DNA from: Burkholderiaceae bacterium
GTDB taxonomy: Bacteria; Pseudomonadota; Gammaproteobacteria; Burkholderiales; Burkholderiaceae_C
DNA length: 64,000 nt
Direction of reading: 5' to 3'
NCBI GenBank assembly: GCA_019751915.1
Contig: JAIEMS010000006.1
Coordinates: 1 to 64,000 of the forward strand
The notes beneath the pieces were generated by a model. That model saw only the letters and a list, made by a program, of their open reading frames with translations, had not been told where the DNA came from and searched no databases. The translations under genes and the position numbers were made by a program. Positions 25,368 through 33,844 of this stretch are shown in pieces (the stretch's first letter is position 1; every line of letters begins with the position of its first letter).

Positions 25368-26189
25368 TTAAAGATTTCGCACCAATTCGGTGCTGCAAAT
25401 TGCACCGGATTGGTGCAATCCTTCGCGCAGACTGGCCCACGCGGCGGGCACATCGTCCACGGGGCCTTTAACGCCCAATTCAATGTGCGGGCCGTATTCA
25501 GGGTGATCGACACTGGGCAGGCTAAAGACGCGCACCGTTGGGTGGTTGCGCTCGGTTTGTTCCATCAGCGGTGTCAGTGCGGCCTCCATAGCGCCCAAGA
25601 CGATGATCGAATGCTCGGCTTGGGGCGACTGGTGAAACCATTGTGCGCATTGCTGATCAAGCACCCATTCGATCATCGGCCAAGCCATTACCGGGAATCC
25701 GGGTGTGAAGTGCACCACTCCTGCACCTGCACCAGTGCAGCTAAAGCCGGGAATTTTGTTATAGGTATTGGGAATGATGCGTGCCCCCACCGGAATCATG
25801 CCCATTTGCAGGCGCTGCAGGGTGTCCGGATGCTCGGGTTCGTAGGGTAGTCCGCGCTCGCGGGCAGTGTCTTGGATGCGTTCACGAATCAGTGCCTCGG
25901 CCTGCGGGTGCAAATGCAATTCTTCGCCCAATGCGCGGGCAGCGCACATGCGGGTGTGGTCATCGGGGGTAGCGCCAATGCCTCCGGTACAGAACACCAC
26001 ATCGCCAGAAGCAAAGGCTTGTTTCAATGTGGTGGTGATGCGCACGGGGTCATCACCAACATAGTGCGCATAGGCCAGCGACAGGCCGCGTGCAGCCAAC
26101 AGTTCGATGGTTTTGGGCAGGTGCCTATCGATGCGTTTGCCCGACATGATTTCGTCGCCGACGATGATGAGGCCAAAGTTGGGTGCCAT
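25368..26189 (-). CDS. molybdopterin-binding domain protein (CinA N-terminal-like)
   Basis: A 273-residue protein of the MoCF_biosynth/CinA N-terminal family. It begins FGLIIVGDEIMSGKRIDRHLPKTIELLAARGLSLAYAHYVGDD and has the nucleotide-binding VVFCTGGIGATPDDHTR and GFSCTGAGAGVVHFTPGFPVMAW motifs. It lacks the C-terminal CinA amidase domain. In CinA such domains hydrolyse ADP-ribose or pyridine nucleotide products, but the role here is unknown. The ATG at 26189 is preferred over a TTG two codons upstream. Its last 17 or so codons contain the two NtrC sites that serve glnA. Confidence 0.85.
   Translation of the reverse strand: MAPNFGLIIVGDEIMSGKRIDRHLPKTIELLAARGLSLAYAHYVGDDPVRITTTLKQAFASGDVVFCTGGIGATPDDHTRMCAARALGEELHLHPQAEALIRERIQDTARERGLPYEPEHPDTLQRLQMGMIPVGARIIPNTYNKIPGFSCTGAGAGVVHFTPGFPVMAWPMIEWVLDQQCAQWFHQSPQAEHSIIVLGAMEAALTPLMEQTERNHPTVRVFSLPSVDHPEYGPHIELGVKGPVDDVPAAWASLREGLHQSGAICSTELVRNL
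25379..25393. promoter_or_regulatory. NtrC-type binding site 1 upstream of glnA
   Basis: GCACCAATTCGGTGC is an inverted repeat matching the NtrC half-site TGCACC. It lies about 85 nt upstream of the -24 element and 23 nt, centre to centre, from site 2, close to two helical turns. Confidence 0.8.
25400..25418. promoter_or_regulatory. NtrC-type binding site 2 upstream of glnA
   Basis: TTGCACCGGATTGGTGCAA contains TGCAC-N5-TGGTGCA, the pattern of the strong NtrC enhancer sites of enteric glnA. It lies inside the coding sequence of the neighbouring upstream gene. Confidence 0.88.
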
Positions 26190-26196
26190 GGTCAAA

Positions 26197-27048
26197 CTAC
26201 TCCAGAGGGGGGGAGATCAGCAAAGTGACGGGCTGGGCGTTACCGGCAGGCAGTGCCTCAGCGCGCAACTGCTCCAGCGCCGCCAAACAAAAATGGGCAA
26301 ACCACAAAGAAGAAAATGCAAATACCAGCGCATAAATCCAAATTGCCACCGGAATCAAAACCACAAATGCAGCTGCAAACACCATTCCAGAGGCCCAGAC
26401 GATAGCCGGTGCAGCCCCCAAGTATCCGCTAAAAATACCCATCACCAGCAGGGCCACGCGGTGGCGTTGGAGCAGCGTTTCGCGCTCGCTTTTGCTGGCG
26501 TGTTCGGCCAAAGCATCAAAGGCCATGACGCGGTAGGTTAGCCAGCCCCAAATCAGTGGCGGCAACACCAAAATCAATGGGGGGATGAACCACAAGGGCG
26601 TAGATACCAACAGCGCCAATAAAGCCAGAAGGGTCGAGCCAATGGACCAGCCTAGACTCAAAAGGAAAGAGCCACCTTGTTTGCGTTCTAAGCTGGCAAA
26701 GCGTCGTTGTGCCACCAAACCCACCAAGGCGGGGGTCATGAGCAAAGCAACTGCCAATAAAGACAACAAAACCATCAGCGGCGTGATGAGCACGACCAGC
26801 AACAGGGGGGCCATCAGTGCGGGCGCATCGCCTACCCCAATGCCTTGCAACCAACCCCAAAGAATTTGCAGCAAGCCGGGTGATTCGAGCCATATGCGCA
26901 TGCTCTGCACGGCTGCGTCCCAGTAGAAATAGCCCCAGCCCCATGCCAGCACCCCCATCAGCAGCAGTGGCAGCAAAGAAAGTGCGATGACGCGTGGATG
27001 TACGCAATAGGCCACTGCGCGCCAGAAGGAGTCCAATAACAGGGCCAT
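26197..27048 (-). CDS. EI24/CysZ-like membrane protein
   Basis: A 283-residue integral membrane protein with about six hydrophobic segments, among them VIALSLLPLLLMGVLAWGWGYFYW, LMAPLLLVVLITPLMVLLSLLAVALLMTPALV and PLWFIPPLILVLPPLIWGWLTYRVMAFDALAEHAS. The last pattern is characteristic of the EI24 family, which includes the sulfate transporter CysZ, but Burkholderiales members like this are not shown to carry sulfate. It ends 7 nt before the downstream molybdopterin-domain gene, so the two probably share a transcript. Confidence 0.82.
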   Translation of the reverse strand: MALLLDSFWRAVAYCVHPRVIALSLLPLLLMGVLAWGWGYFYWDAAVQSMRIWLESPGLLQILWGWLQGIGVGDAPALMAPLLLVVLITPLMVLLSLLAVALLMTPALVGLVAQRRFASLERKQGGSFLLSLGWSIGSTLLALLALLVSTPLWFIPPLILVLPPLIWGWLTYRVMAFDALAEHASKSERETLLQRHRVALLVMGIFSGYLGAAPAIVWASGMVFAAAFVVLIPVAIWIYALVFAFSSLWFAHFCLAALEQLRAEALPAGNAQPVTLLISPPLE

Positions 27049-27091
27049 AAGGGGTTGTGGAGCGTGGTGAGGGGGGTACTCCGTAGGGTGG

Positions 27092-28063
27092 TTAGGCGCG
27101 CCCGGCTAAACGCAACAGGCCACGCCACTGTTGGCCCCAAAAACCTTGGCCGTAGTCACGCAGCCGACCATCTGGCCCCGCCTCGACTTGGTCGCGCACC
27201 CCGGTGGGGTCAAAGCGGTGCTCAAAATTGGCGGTACCAAACAGCATGTCCCACCACGGCAGGAGAACGCCAAAATTGTGCCCACCCAAGGCTTTGCCTG
27301 CCGATTCATGGCCGATGCCAATGGCGTGGTGCAGCCGGTGAAACCGAGGGCTGACCCAGAGGCGCTCACCGATGCTGCCAAACCAAACCCGCAAGTTGGC
27401 ATGCTGAAAACTTTCGCTCAGTTGTGTCAAGGCCACAATCGCCACAAACTGTCCTGGTGCGACACCAATCAGCTGCGCTGCTATGACCATGATGCTGCTG
27501 CGCAAAACGTCATCGAGCAAATGGCTGCGGTTGTCGCTCCAAGCGGTCAATTGGCGCTGGGCATGGTGCAACGAATGCAGCCGCCACCACCATTCAAACT
27601 GATGTTGTCCGCGGTGCGTCCAGTAGTTAATCAAGTCAAACACCATCAGGTAGAGCAACAAACTCACCCACGGGCCATCGGTAACACCCGGCCACAAACT
27701 ATCGAGCTGGAAGGTGTGAATGCCGCTGACGCGCAGTGCGCCAAACAGCGTGTCCCACAGCGGAGAGAGCGAGAAGAACAGCACCAACTCGAACACTCCC
27801 AAGCGATGGATCAGTGTGTAAATGACATCGGTGCGTACCGCTGCTGGGTCGGTGATGGGTTCGACAGGTCGCCAGCGTTGCAGCGGCACCATCACCACCA
27901 AAATGACCACCAACTGGAGCAACCCAATTAAAAACCATCCAGCGGCGCGGTAACCGTCTTCTAAAAAGTTTGCCATGCCAAAAGCAAACAGCAGCGGCTG
28001 CATGAAGGTTTCAAAAAACCATTGTTGCGCTGCCCCAAAGCTGTTGATCCACCATTCCATCAT
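27092..28063 (-). CDS. sterol desaturase/fatty acid hydroxylase family membrane protein
   Basis: A 323-residue membrane-bound di-iron enzyme candidate. It has the His clusters of the superfamily: FDLINYWTHRGQHQFEWWWRLHSLHHAQRQLTAWSDNRSH and later SPRFHRLHHAIGIGHESAGKALGGHNFG. Hydrophobic segments occur around AAGWFLIGLLQLVVILVVMVPL and VSLLLYLMVFDLINYW. Members oxidise lipid chains or sterols; the substrate here is unknown. It lies 27 nt downstream of the polysaccharide deacetylase and about 44 nt upstream of the EI24 gene in the same direction, suggesting one envelope-related operon. Confidence 0.87.
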   Translation of the reverse strand: MMEWWINSFGAAQQWFFETFMQPLLFAFGMANFLEDGYRAAGWFLIGLLQLVVILVVMVPLQRWRPVEPITDPAAVRTDVIYTLIHRLGVFELVLFFSLSPLWDTLFGALRVSGIHTFQLDSLWPGVTDGPWVSLLLYLMVFDLINYWTHRGQHQFEWWWRLHSLHHAQRQLTAWSDNRSHLLDDVLRSSIMVIAAQLIGVAPGQFVAIVALTQLSESFQHANLRVWFGSIGERLWVSPRFHRLHHAIGIGHESAGKALGGHNFGVLLPWWDMLFGTANFEHRFDPTGVRDQVEAGPDGRLRDYGQGFWGQQWRGLLRLAGRA

Positions 28064-28090
28064 TTACTCCTTGGTCTGGGCTGCGAGTGC

Positions 28091-28903
28091 TCAGGGCGCA
28101 CCCGTCTGCCGTTGCCGATAGTGGGGATGCTCGCGCAGGGTGCGAAAGCAAAAACCACGTTTTTTTAAACCAACAATCAGTGGCTCTAGTACCACCGGTG
28201 CCCACGCATCCTTGCGCGACCAGATGCCCAAATGGGCCATCAAAATATCACCACTGCGAATGTTTTTGAGTGCCTGTTGCAACAAGGTTTGATTGCTAAA
28301 GCGTTCACTGGACAACTCATCACCTAAAAACCCCGCTGGGGCCCAGCCGACATGGGCGTAACCGCAAGACTGTGCTACCGCTAGCAAACGTGCCGAGGTT
28401 TTACCGCCGGGGGCACGAAAAAGCGGCAAGGGCGGCTGTTCGGTCAGCGTTTGCAAGCGCTGTGCGGCATCGGTAATCTCTTGGCAATATTGCCCTGCTC
28501 CGAGCGTGAACGTTTTACCCGCACGTGGGCCTGCCGAGGGCTGCACCCGAAATGCTGGTGCTGCATCGGTGCCGACATCGGCCCGCCAATAGGTGTGGTT
28601 GAAGGTGTGCGATGCGAACGCATGGCCCTCAGCGGCCCGTGCTTTCCACCAAGGTGCCCAATACTCCCCCAAACTACCATCGCCCTCTTTGGTGCGCTCA
28701 TGGGCGGCAAAAAAAGTGACCCTCACCTGTTGGCGCTGCAACACCTGTGCAATCAGTGGCGCTATTTCCATGTGCCCAGTGTCAAACGTAAGGTACAGAG
28801 GTTTATTGCAATCAATTTGGCCTCTAGCCCCCGTTGAATAAGCACATGATGCTATCAATAAAGAAGCAAAAATAGGCCTTTTGACACCGGGGCTGCGCCA
28901 CAC
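28091..28903 (-). CDS. polysaccharide deacetylase family lipoprotein
   Basis: A NodB-fold enzyme predicted to remove acetyl groups from a surface polysaccharide. Motifs are LYLTFDTGHMEIAPL (a variant of the usual TFDDG), FASHTFNHTYW with the HxxxH metal ligands, and FRAPGGKTS. The ORF track extends to 29005, overlapping the upstream gene in a different frame. A GTG at 28903 (or TTG at 28915, right after the upstream stop) is more likely. The export signal VKRPIFASLLIASC looks like a lipoprotein signal with lipobox IASC, and it is encoded by repeat copy 5. About 270 residues. Confidence 0.82.
   Translation of the reverse strand: MWRSPGVKRPIFASLLIASCAYSTGARGQIDCNKPLYLTFDTGHMEIAPLIAQVLQRQQVRVTFFAAHERTKEGDGSLGEYWAPWWKARAAEGHAFASHTFNHTYWRADVGTDAAPAFRVQPSAGPRAGKTFTLGAGQYCQEITDAAQRLQTLTEQPPLPLFRAPGGKTSARLLAVAQSCGYAHVGWAPAGFLGDELSSERFSNQTLLQQALKNIRSGDILMAHLGIWSRKDAWAPVVLEPLIVGLKKRGFCFRTLREHPHYRQRQTGAP
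28815..28875 (-). repeat. dispersed palindromic element, copy 5, inside the deacetylase gene
   Basis: Minus strand: TTTTTGCTTCTTTATTGATAGC then GGGGCTAGAGGCCAAATTG. It is translated as the signal-peptide region of the deacetylase. Confidence 0.75.
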
Positions 28904-28916
28904 ATAGGGCTGCAAC

Positions 28917-29900
28917 TTAGCGCGGTGCGTGGTCGAGTGTCCAAACGCCATGCGGCGACTTTCCGACATTGACCTGACGCACGACCTTGCGGGTCTGTGT
29001 GTCAATCACTGTCAATTTGCGCGCCCAACGCGAGCTCAGGTAAATCCAGCGGCCATCGGCAGACACGTCCATGCAATCGGGGCCGCCCGGGGCTGGGTAG
29101 GTGTCCGCCACTTGTGCGGTCAGCATGTTGATTTTGCTGATGGTGTTGGCGACGCGGTTGCTCACGTACAAATGCACTCCATCGCCAGCAGCACGAAAGG
29201 CATGAGCGCCGTTGCCGGTTTTGATGACTTTGACGCTGCGGGGTTCGCGTCCAGAAATATCGAACACTTCAACACCATCGCTGCCGGTCAGTCCGATGAA
29301 CAACTGGCGACCATCGGGGCTGCCGTACACGTCGGCAGGCAAGGGGCCAGTGCCCACGCGCCACAAAATGGTTTGTGTCGCGATGTCCATTGCTACCAAT
29401 TCGTTGCTGTCTTGCATCGTGGCATAGACCCGGCTGCTGGTGCTGTCAATCCACAAATGGCTGGGCGTGCGCGATGTGGCAACACGCTTGGCCAGCGTTA
29501 AATCTTTGCCGTCCCAGCGGTAAAAGTCGACGTGGTTGAGGCGATTGCCCGCCGTGATGAGCCACTTCATGTCGGGCGTAAAGCGCAGATGGTACGGATC
29601 GACAATGCCATGCACCGTGCGCTGAATTTGTCCATTGTGTGGATCGACAAAAGTCAGCGAGTCCCCGACCGCGTTAGCGATGATGAACGACTTTTCGTCG
29701 GGGGTCAGGTACAAATGGTGAGGCTCTTTGCCCGCAGGAATGCGCGATGTTTCTTTCCACGTTACCGGGTCAATCACACTGACATTGGCATCGAGCGAAT
29801 TGAGAACAAAAAGTGGCCCAGCCACCGCAGAAGCAGCACCAACGGAGGCCACAACCAAAATAACTGCCTTGCGCAGTAAACCGTACATCAAAGTATTCAC
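28917..29900 (-). CDS. YncE-like YVTN beta-propeller protein
   Basis: A 327-residue secreted protein with a signal peptide (LLRKAVILVVASVGAASAVAG) and seven or so blade repeats of the 40-residue YVTN type, such as PLFVLNSLDANVSVIDPVTWKETSRIPAGKEPHHLYLTPDEKSFIIAN. Further blades include GVHLYVSNRVANTISKIN and RWARKLTVIDTQTRKVVRQVNVGKSPHGVW. Such propellers act in the periplasm as binding scaffolds; some bind metals or DNA. The exact role is unknown. It is the first gene of a probable operon with the deacetylase and the desaturase-like protein. Confidence 0.87.
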   Translation of the reverse strand: MNTLMYGLLRKAVILVVASVGAASAVAGPLFVLNSLDANVSVIDPVTWKETSRIPAGKEPHHLYLTPDEKSFIIANAVGDSLTFVDPHNGQIQRTVHGIVDPYHLRFTPDMKWLITAGNRLNHVDFYRWDGKDLTLAKRVATSRTPSHLWIDSTSSRVYATMQDSNELVAMDIATQTILWRVGTGPLPADVYGSPDGRQLFIGLTGSDGVEVFDISGREPRSVKVIKTGNGAHAFRAAGDGVHLYVSNRVANTISKINMLTAQVADTYPAPGGPDCMDVSADGRWIYLSSRWARKLTVIDTQTRKVVRQVNVGKSPHGVWTLDHAPR

Positions 29901-29995
29901 AAAATGGCTTTCAAATCAGCCTGACAGTTTAGCTGCCTAACACGAAAATGCTGTTCCTGTCGGTTGCAATTTTGCGACTCCTTATTGCGCTAAGA

Positions 29996-30033
29996 CAAAA
30001 AAACCGAGGGCAGTGCAGGCTGTGTGCCCTCGG
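29996..30033 (-). terminator. terminator after rlmH
   Basis: CCGAGGGCA and TGCCCTCGG form a stem around CAGCCTGCAC-type loop sequence, followed on the minus strand by seven Ts. It lies about 16 nt after the rlmH stop. Confidence 0.88.
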
Positions 30034-30048
30034 GGCAACGTCAGGGGG

Positions 30049-30516
30049 CTATTCGCGGTGGTAAGGGTGGCCTGCATTGACCGACCAAGCGCGGTAGAGC
30101 TGCTCAATCAACAGCACCCGCACCATCGCGTGGGGCAGGGTCAGATCAGACAGGCGGATGCGCTCGTGGGCAGCTTGGCGAAAGGCCGGATCCAGCCCAT
30201 CGGGGCCACCAATGACCAAAGCCACGTCGTCACCGCCCAGTTGCCAGCCCTTGAGCCGCTCGGCCAGCGCCTTGGTGGTCAGGTTGGTGCCGCGCTCGTC
30301 CAGCGCCACCACCCGGGTGCCGCGTGGAATGGCCGATTCGATGCGCTCACGTTCAGCGGCGTAGAGTGTTTCTAGCGTTTTAGAGCCGCGCGGCTCGGTC
30401 TTGACGGCCTTGAGTTCGACCTTCAGCTCGGGCGGAAAACGCTTGGCATAGTCATCGTAGGCGGTTTGGGCCCAGTCGGGCACCCGCTGGCCCACAGCGA
30501 CGATCAGCAGGCGCAT
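30049..30516 (-). CDS. rlmH: 23S rRNA (pseudouridine1915-N3)-methyltransferase
   Basis: RlmH methylates pseudouridine 1915 in helix 69 of 23S rRNA. The 155-residue SPOUT-type protein starts [39 protein letters not shown] and has [30 protein letters not shown] and [34 protein letters not shown], which form the SAM-binding trefoil knot. All match the family to the last residue. It follows rsfS by 15 nt. The maf and rng genes that often follow it in related genomes are missing here, and a terminator comes instead. Confidence 0.97.
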   Translation of the reverse strand: MRLLIVAVGQRVPDWAQTAYDDYAKRFPPELKVELKAVKTEPRGSKTLETLYAAERERIESAIPRGTRVVALDERGTNLTTKALAERLKGWQLGGDDVALVIGGPDGLDPAFRQAAHERIRLSDLTLPHAMVRVLLIEQLYRAWSVNAGHPYHRE

Positions 30517-30531
30517 GGTGGAGTGCCTTCT

Positions 30532-31398
30532 TTACGCTTTGCGTGCGGCAGGTTTGCGCGCAGGGGCCTTGGTGGTTTTGGTGCTGCTGCTCACCGCTGC
30601 GTCTGCTGGAGCCGTTTTGGCCGCAGTTTTGCGTGCAGGCTTGGCGGCGGCTTTTTTAGCCGGTGCTTTTTCTGCGCGGGGTTTGACGACCACGGTTTTG
30701 ATGGTGGTCTTGGCAGGTGCTACTTTGGCTGCCGTTTTGGCGGGGGTTTTTGCTGCCGTTTTAGTGGCTGCGACCTTGGCCGGTGTCTTGGCTGCTGTCT
30801 TGCGCGCGGGCTTAGGGGCCTCGACGACCTCTTCGGCCACTGGGCGCGTTGGCTTGCGGGCTGTTGGCTTGCGGCCTACGGGCTTGGCGGCAGCTTTGGC
30901 GGTGGCCTTGGGGGCTGTGGTTTCACCCGATTCGATGGCTTCAGCTTGGGCCTTGGCTGCGCGGCGGGCTGCGGTTTTGGCAGGCACTTTGGGGGCAGCA
31001 GGTTCGGCGGGCTTGGGCGCACCGATTTTGAGACGCACGGGCTTTTCGCCCCACAATTCTTCCAGACGGTAGTACTGGCGGATGGTTGGCTGCATGATGT
31101 GCACGACAGCGGAGCCGCAATCGACGATGATCCATTCGCCGTTGTCTTCGCCTTCCATGCGGGGTTTGGCAAAACCGGCATCGCGCACGGCATCGCGCAC
31201 GCTGGCGGCCAGTGCTTTGGTTTGGCGATTTGACGTGCCTGAAGCCACGATCACGCGCTCAAACAGCGCTGTCAGGTGCTCGGTATTGAACACCTGAATG
31301 TCTTGCGCCTTGACGTCTTCGAGGCCATCAACGATAGCGCGCTGGAGTTTGGTGACGTCTTTTTTGGCAGTGGTTTCCGAGGAGGTGGAGGTGGTCAT
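30532..31398 (-). CDS. rsfS: ribosome silencing factor RsfS with long histone-like tail
   Basis: RsfS binds ribosomal protein uL14 and blocks subunit joining in starvation. Residues 15-125 form the standard domain: LQRAIVDGLEDVKAQDIQVF, VIVASGTSNRQTKALAASVRDAVRDAG, GEWIIVDCGSAVVHIMQPTIRQYYRLEELWGEKPVRL. After that, about 160 residues are dominated by Lys, Ala, Pro and Thr in PAKTAAK and KPARKTAAK units, like bacterial histone H1-type tails. The usual protein has about 110-140 residues. The tail is presumably disordered and nucleic-acid binding. rlmH follows; nadD, the usual upstream neighbour, is absent. Confidence 0.93.
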   Translation of the reverse strand: MTTSTSSETTAKKDVTKLQRAIVDGLEDVKAQDIQVFNTEHLTALFERVIVASGTSNRQTKALAASVRDAVRDAGFAKPRMEGEDNGEWIIVDCGSAVVHIMQPTIRQYYRLEELWGEKPVRLKIGAPKPAEPAAPKVPAKTAARRAAKAQAEAIESGETTAPKATAKAAAKPVGRKPTARKPTRPVAEEVVEAPKPARKTAAKTPAKVAATKTAAKTPAKTAAKVAPAKTTIKTVVVKPRAEKAPAKKAAAKPARKTAAKTAPADAAVSSSTKTTKAPARKPAARKA

Positions 31399-31525
31399 CA
31401 GGCAGTATTTCTGGGGTAAGAGAGATCAGGAGGGGCCAATATAGCGCGCGACAGCCAACAGCACCAGAGGAGGTGTGCCTGCCGCGCTAGGCAGGTGGTG
31501 CGCTCAGGCACCCGGGTTTTGAAGT

Positions 31526-31584
31526 GTTTTAGGGCTTTAGTGCATATGGGACAAGCACTGGCAGCTATTGAAATTATAGCTTTC
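31526..31584 (+). repeat. dispersed palindromic element, copy 6
   Basis: TTTTAGGGCTTTAGTGC, then AAGCACTGGCAGCTATTG and AAATTATAGCTTTC. It sits in the 224-nt gap between rsfS and hemF, which holds no gene. Confidence 0.7.
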
Positions 31585-31622
31585 AGGTCTGCTTGTCCTT
31601 GCTTCTTGCTGGGCTGTGCAGA

Positions 31623-32564
31623 TTACAGCCAATTGCGGCGCACCAAGTAGCGCTGGGTCAGCTCGGCCTCGGGGGTGCCGGGGGCATCTTCACGCTGGTA
31701 CGCCCAGCTTGCCAGGGGGGGCATCGACAGCAAAATGGATTCGGTGCGACCACCCGATTGCAGGCCAAAGTGTGTACCCCGATCCCAAACCAAATTGAAC
31801 TCGACGTAGCGGCCTCGGCGGTACAACTGAAAATCGCGCTCGCGTTCGCCATAGGGCGTGGCCTGACGGCGCTCCACGATGGGCAAATAAGCCCCTAAAA
31901 AGGCATCGCCCACCGATTGGGTCATGGCCAAGCTTTGCGCAAAATCTGGCTCAGCGAAGTCGTCAAAGAACACCCCACCGACACCGCGCTGCTCGTTGCG
32001 GTGTTTCAGAAAAAAGTATTCGTCGCACCACTGTTTAAAACGCGGGTATTTATCGTTGCCAAAAGGCACCAGCGCGTCGCGGCAACTGCGGTGGAAATGC
32101 ACCGCATCTTCCTCAAAGCCGTAGTAGGGCGTTAAATCCATACCACCACCAAACCAACACACGGGCACTTGACCGGGATGGCCGGCAGCGATCATGCGCA
32201 CATTCATGTGGACGGTCGGTACGTAGGGATTGCGCGGGTGAAACACCAACGACACCCCCATGGCTTCAAACGGTGCGCCCGCCAATTCGGGGCGGTGTTG
32301 CGTTGCCGATGGTGGCAATTGTGGCCCGCGCACATGAGAAAAGCCGCAACCGGCGCGTTCAAACACGCGACCGTTCTCGATGATTTTGGTGATGCCATCG
32401 CCTTGCAGCAAGCTGCCCGGCTCTTTATGCCACGGGTCAACCACGGCACGGGCACCGCCCTCACCCTCGATAGACTCCAGCGCATCCATGATGCGCGTTT
32501 GCAGGCCGACCAAGTAGTTGCGTACTTGCGCCACCGTGCCTTCGGTATTGAAAACCGGGGTCAT
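31623..32564 (-). CDS. hemF: oxygen-dependent coproporphyrinogen III oxidase
   Basis: HemF converts coproporphyrinogen III to protoporphyrinogen IX with oxygen in heme synthesis. The 313-residue protein has [68 protein letters not shown] and [35 protein letters not shown], the full set of family signatures. Its start overlaps the purD stop by 4 nt, so it is translationally coupled to purine synthesis, the usual Burkholderiales arrangement. The dependence on oxygen suggests an aerobic lifestyle. Confidence 0.97.
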   Translation of the reverse strand: MTPVFNTEGTVAQVRNYLVGLQTRIMDALESIEGEGGARAVVDPWHKEPGSLLQGDGITKIIENGRVFERAGCGFSHVRGPQLPPSATQHRPELAGAPFEAMGVSLVFHPRNPYVPTVHMNVRMIAAGHPGQVPVCWFGGGMDLTPYYGFEEDAVHFHRSCRDALVPFGNDKYPRFKQWCDEYFFLKHRNEQRGVGGVFFDDFAEPDFAQSLAMTQSVGDAFLGAYLPIVERRQATPYGERERDFQLYRRGRYVEFNLVWDRGTHFGLQSGGRTESILLSMPPLASWAYQREDAPGTPEAELTQRYLVRRNWL

Positions 32565-33844
32565 TGGCTTTTGATGGCCCGGTGGCCGATGTCGCGACGG
32601 TACTGCACACCGTCGAAATGGATGCCCCGTGCCACATCGTAGGCGCGTTGTTGGGCTTGGCGCACGCTATCGGCCAGCACTGTCACGCACAGTACCCGGC
32701 CACCGCTGGTTTGCACGATGCCATCTTCGAGAACCGTGCCGGCGTGGAACACCACGGCATCGTCGGCTTCGGCGGGCAGGCCGGTGATAGCGTCGCCCTT
32801 GCGTGGGTTTTCGGGGTAGCCGTGGGCGGCCATGACCACGCCCAGCGCTGGGCGGCGATCCCATTGCAGATCGACCTGATCGAGCTTGCCATCAATGGCA
32901 GCGCCCAACAAGTCGAGCAGATCGCTTTTGAGGCGCATCAAAATCGGCTGGGTTTCAGGGTCGCCCATGCGGCAGTTGAATTCGAGCGTTTTGGGTCGGC
33001 CCTGTGGGTCAATCATCAAACCGGCGTAAAGAAAGCCTGTGAACGGAATGCCGTCTTTTTCCATGCCCCGAATAGTGGGCAAAATGATTTCGCGCATGGC
33101 ACGGGCATGAACGTCGGCAGTGACGACCGGGGCGGGCGAGTAAGCGCCCATGCCGCCGGTGTTGGGGCCTTCGTCGCCATCTTTAAGGCGCTTGTGGTCT
33201 TGGCTGGTGGCGAGGGCCGCGACATTTTTGCCATCGCACAGCACAATGAAGCTGGCCTCTTCGCCTTCGAGAAACTCTTCAATCACCACCCGAGCGCCAC
33301 CTTCGTTGTGCGTGACACCGTATTTGTTATCGACCAGCATAAAGTCCACCGCATCGTGGGCTTCTTGCAGCGTCATGGCAACCACAACGCCCTTGCCTGC
33401 GGCCAAGCCATCGGCCTTGATGACGATGGGGGCACCCAGTCGATCCACGAAGGCATGGGCGGCCACCGGGTCGGTAAAGGTGTCGTAATCGGCTGTGGGA
33501 ATGCCGTGGCGGCGCATGAAAGCCTTGGAGAAGGCTTTGGAGCTTTCCAGCTGCGCGGCGGCCTTGGTAGGGCCAAAAATACGCAGACCGTGGGCCCGGA
33601 ATTCATCGACCACCCCCGCAGCCAGCGGCCCTTCGGGGCCGACGACGGTCATGCCGATTTTTTCGGTCTGCGCCCAAATGCGCAGGGCGATTACGTCGGT
33701 GATAGGCAGGTTTTCAAATTTGGGACTCAAGGCTGTGCCACCATTGCCGGGCGCGACAAAAACGCGCGTGACTTTAGGCGACTGGCTGAGTTTCCAGGCG
33801 AGAGCGTGTTCGCGGCCACCGCCGCCAATGACAAGAACTTTCAT
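32561..33844 (-). CDS. purD: phosphoribosylamine--glycine ligase
   Basis: PurD catalyses the second step of purine synthesis, joining glycine to phosphoribosylamine with ATP. The 427-residue ATP-grasp enzyme starts [38 protein letters not shown]. It has [56 protein letters not shown] and the C-terminal [20 protein letters not shown]. Both ends overlap neighbours by 4 nt (yebC upstream, hemF downstream), so the three genes form one tightly coupled operon. Confidence 0.97.
   Translation of the reverse strand: MKVLVIGGGGREHALAWKLSQSPKVTRVFVAPGNGGTALSPKFENLPITDVIALRIWAQTEKIGMTVVGPEGPLAAGVVDEFRAHGLRIFGPTKAAAQLESSKAFSKAFMRRHGIPTADYDTFTDPVAAHAFVDRLGAPIVIKADGLAAGKGVVVAMTLQEAHDAVDFMLVDNKYGVTHNEGGARVVIEEFLEGEEASFIVLCDGKNVAALATSQDHKRLKDGDEGPNTGGMGAYSPAPVVTADVHARAMREIILPTIRGMEKDGIPFTGFLYAGLMIDPQGRPKTLEFNCRMGDPETQPILMRLKSDLLDLLGAAIDGKLDQVDLQWDRRPALGVVMAAHGYPENPRKGDAITGLPAEADDAVVFHAGTVLEDGIVQTSGGRVLCVTVLADSVRQAQQRAYDVARGIHFDGVQYRRDIGHRAIKSQ

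Noticed and set aside
30466-31233. Gly/Cys/Phe-rich plus-strand ORFs opposite rsfS
   Set aside because: They are the antisense of the Lys/Ala-rich RsfS tail and have only low-complexity sequence.
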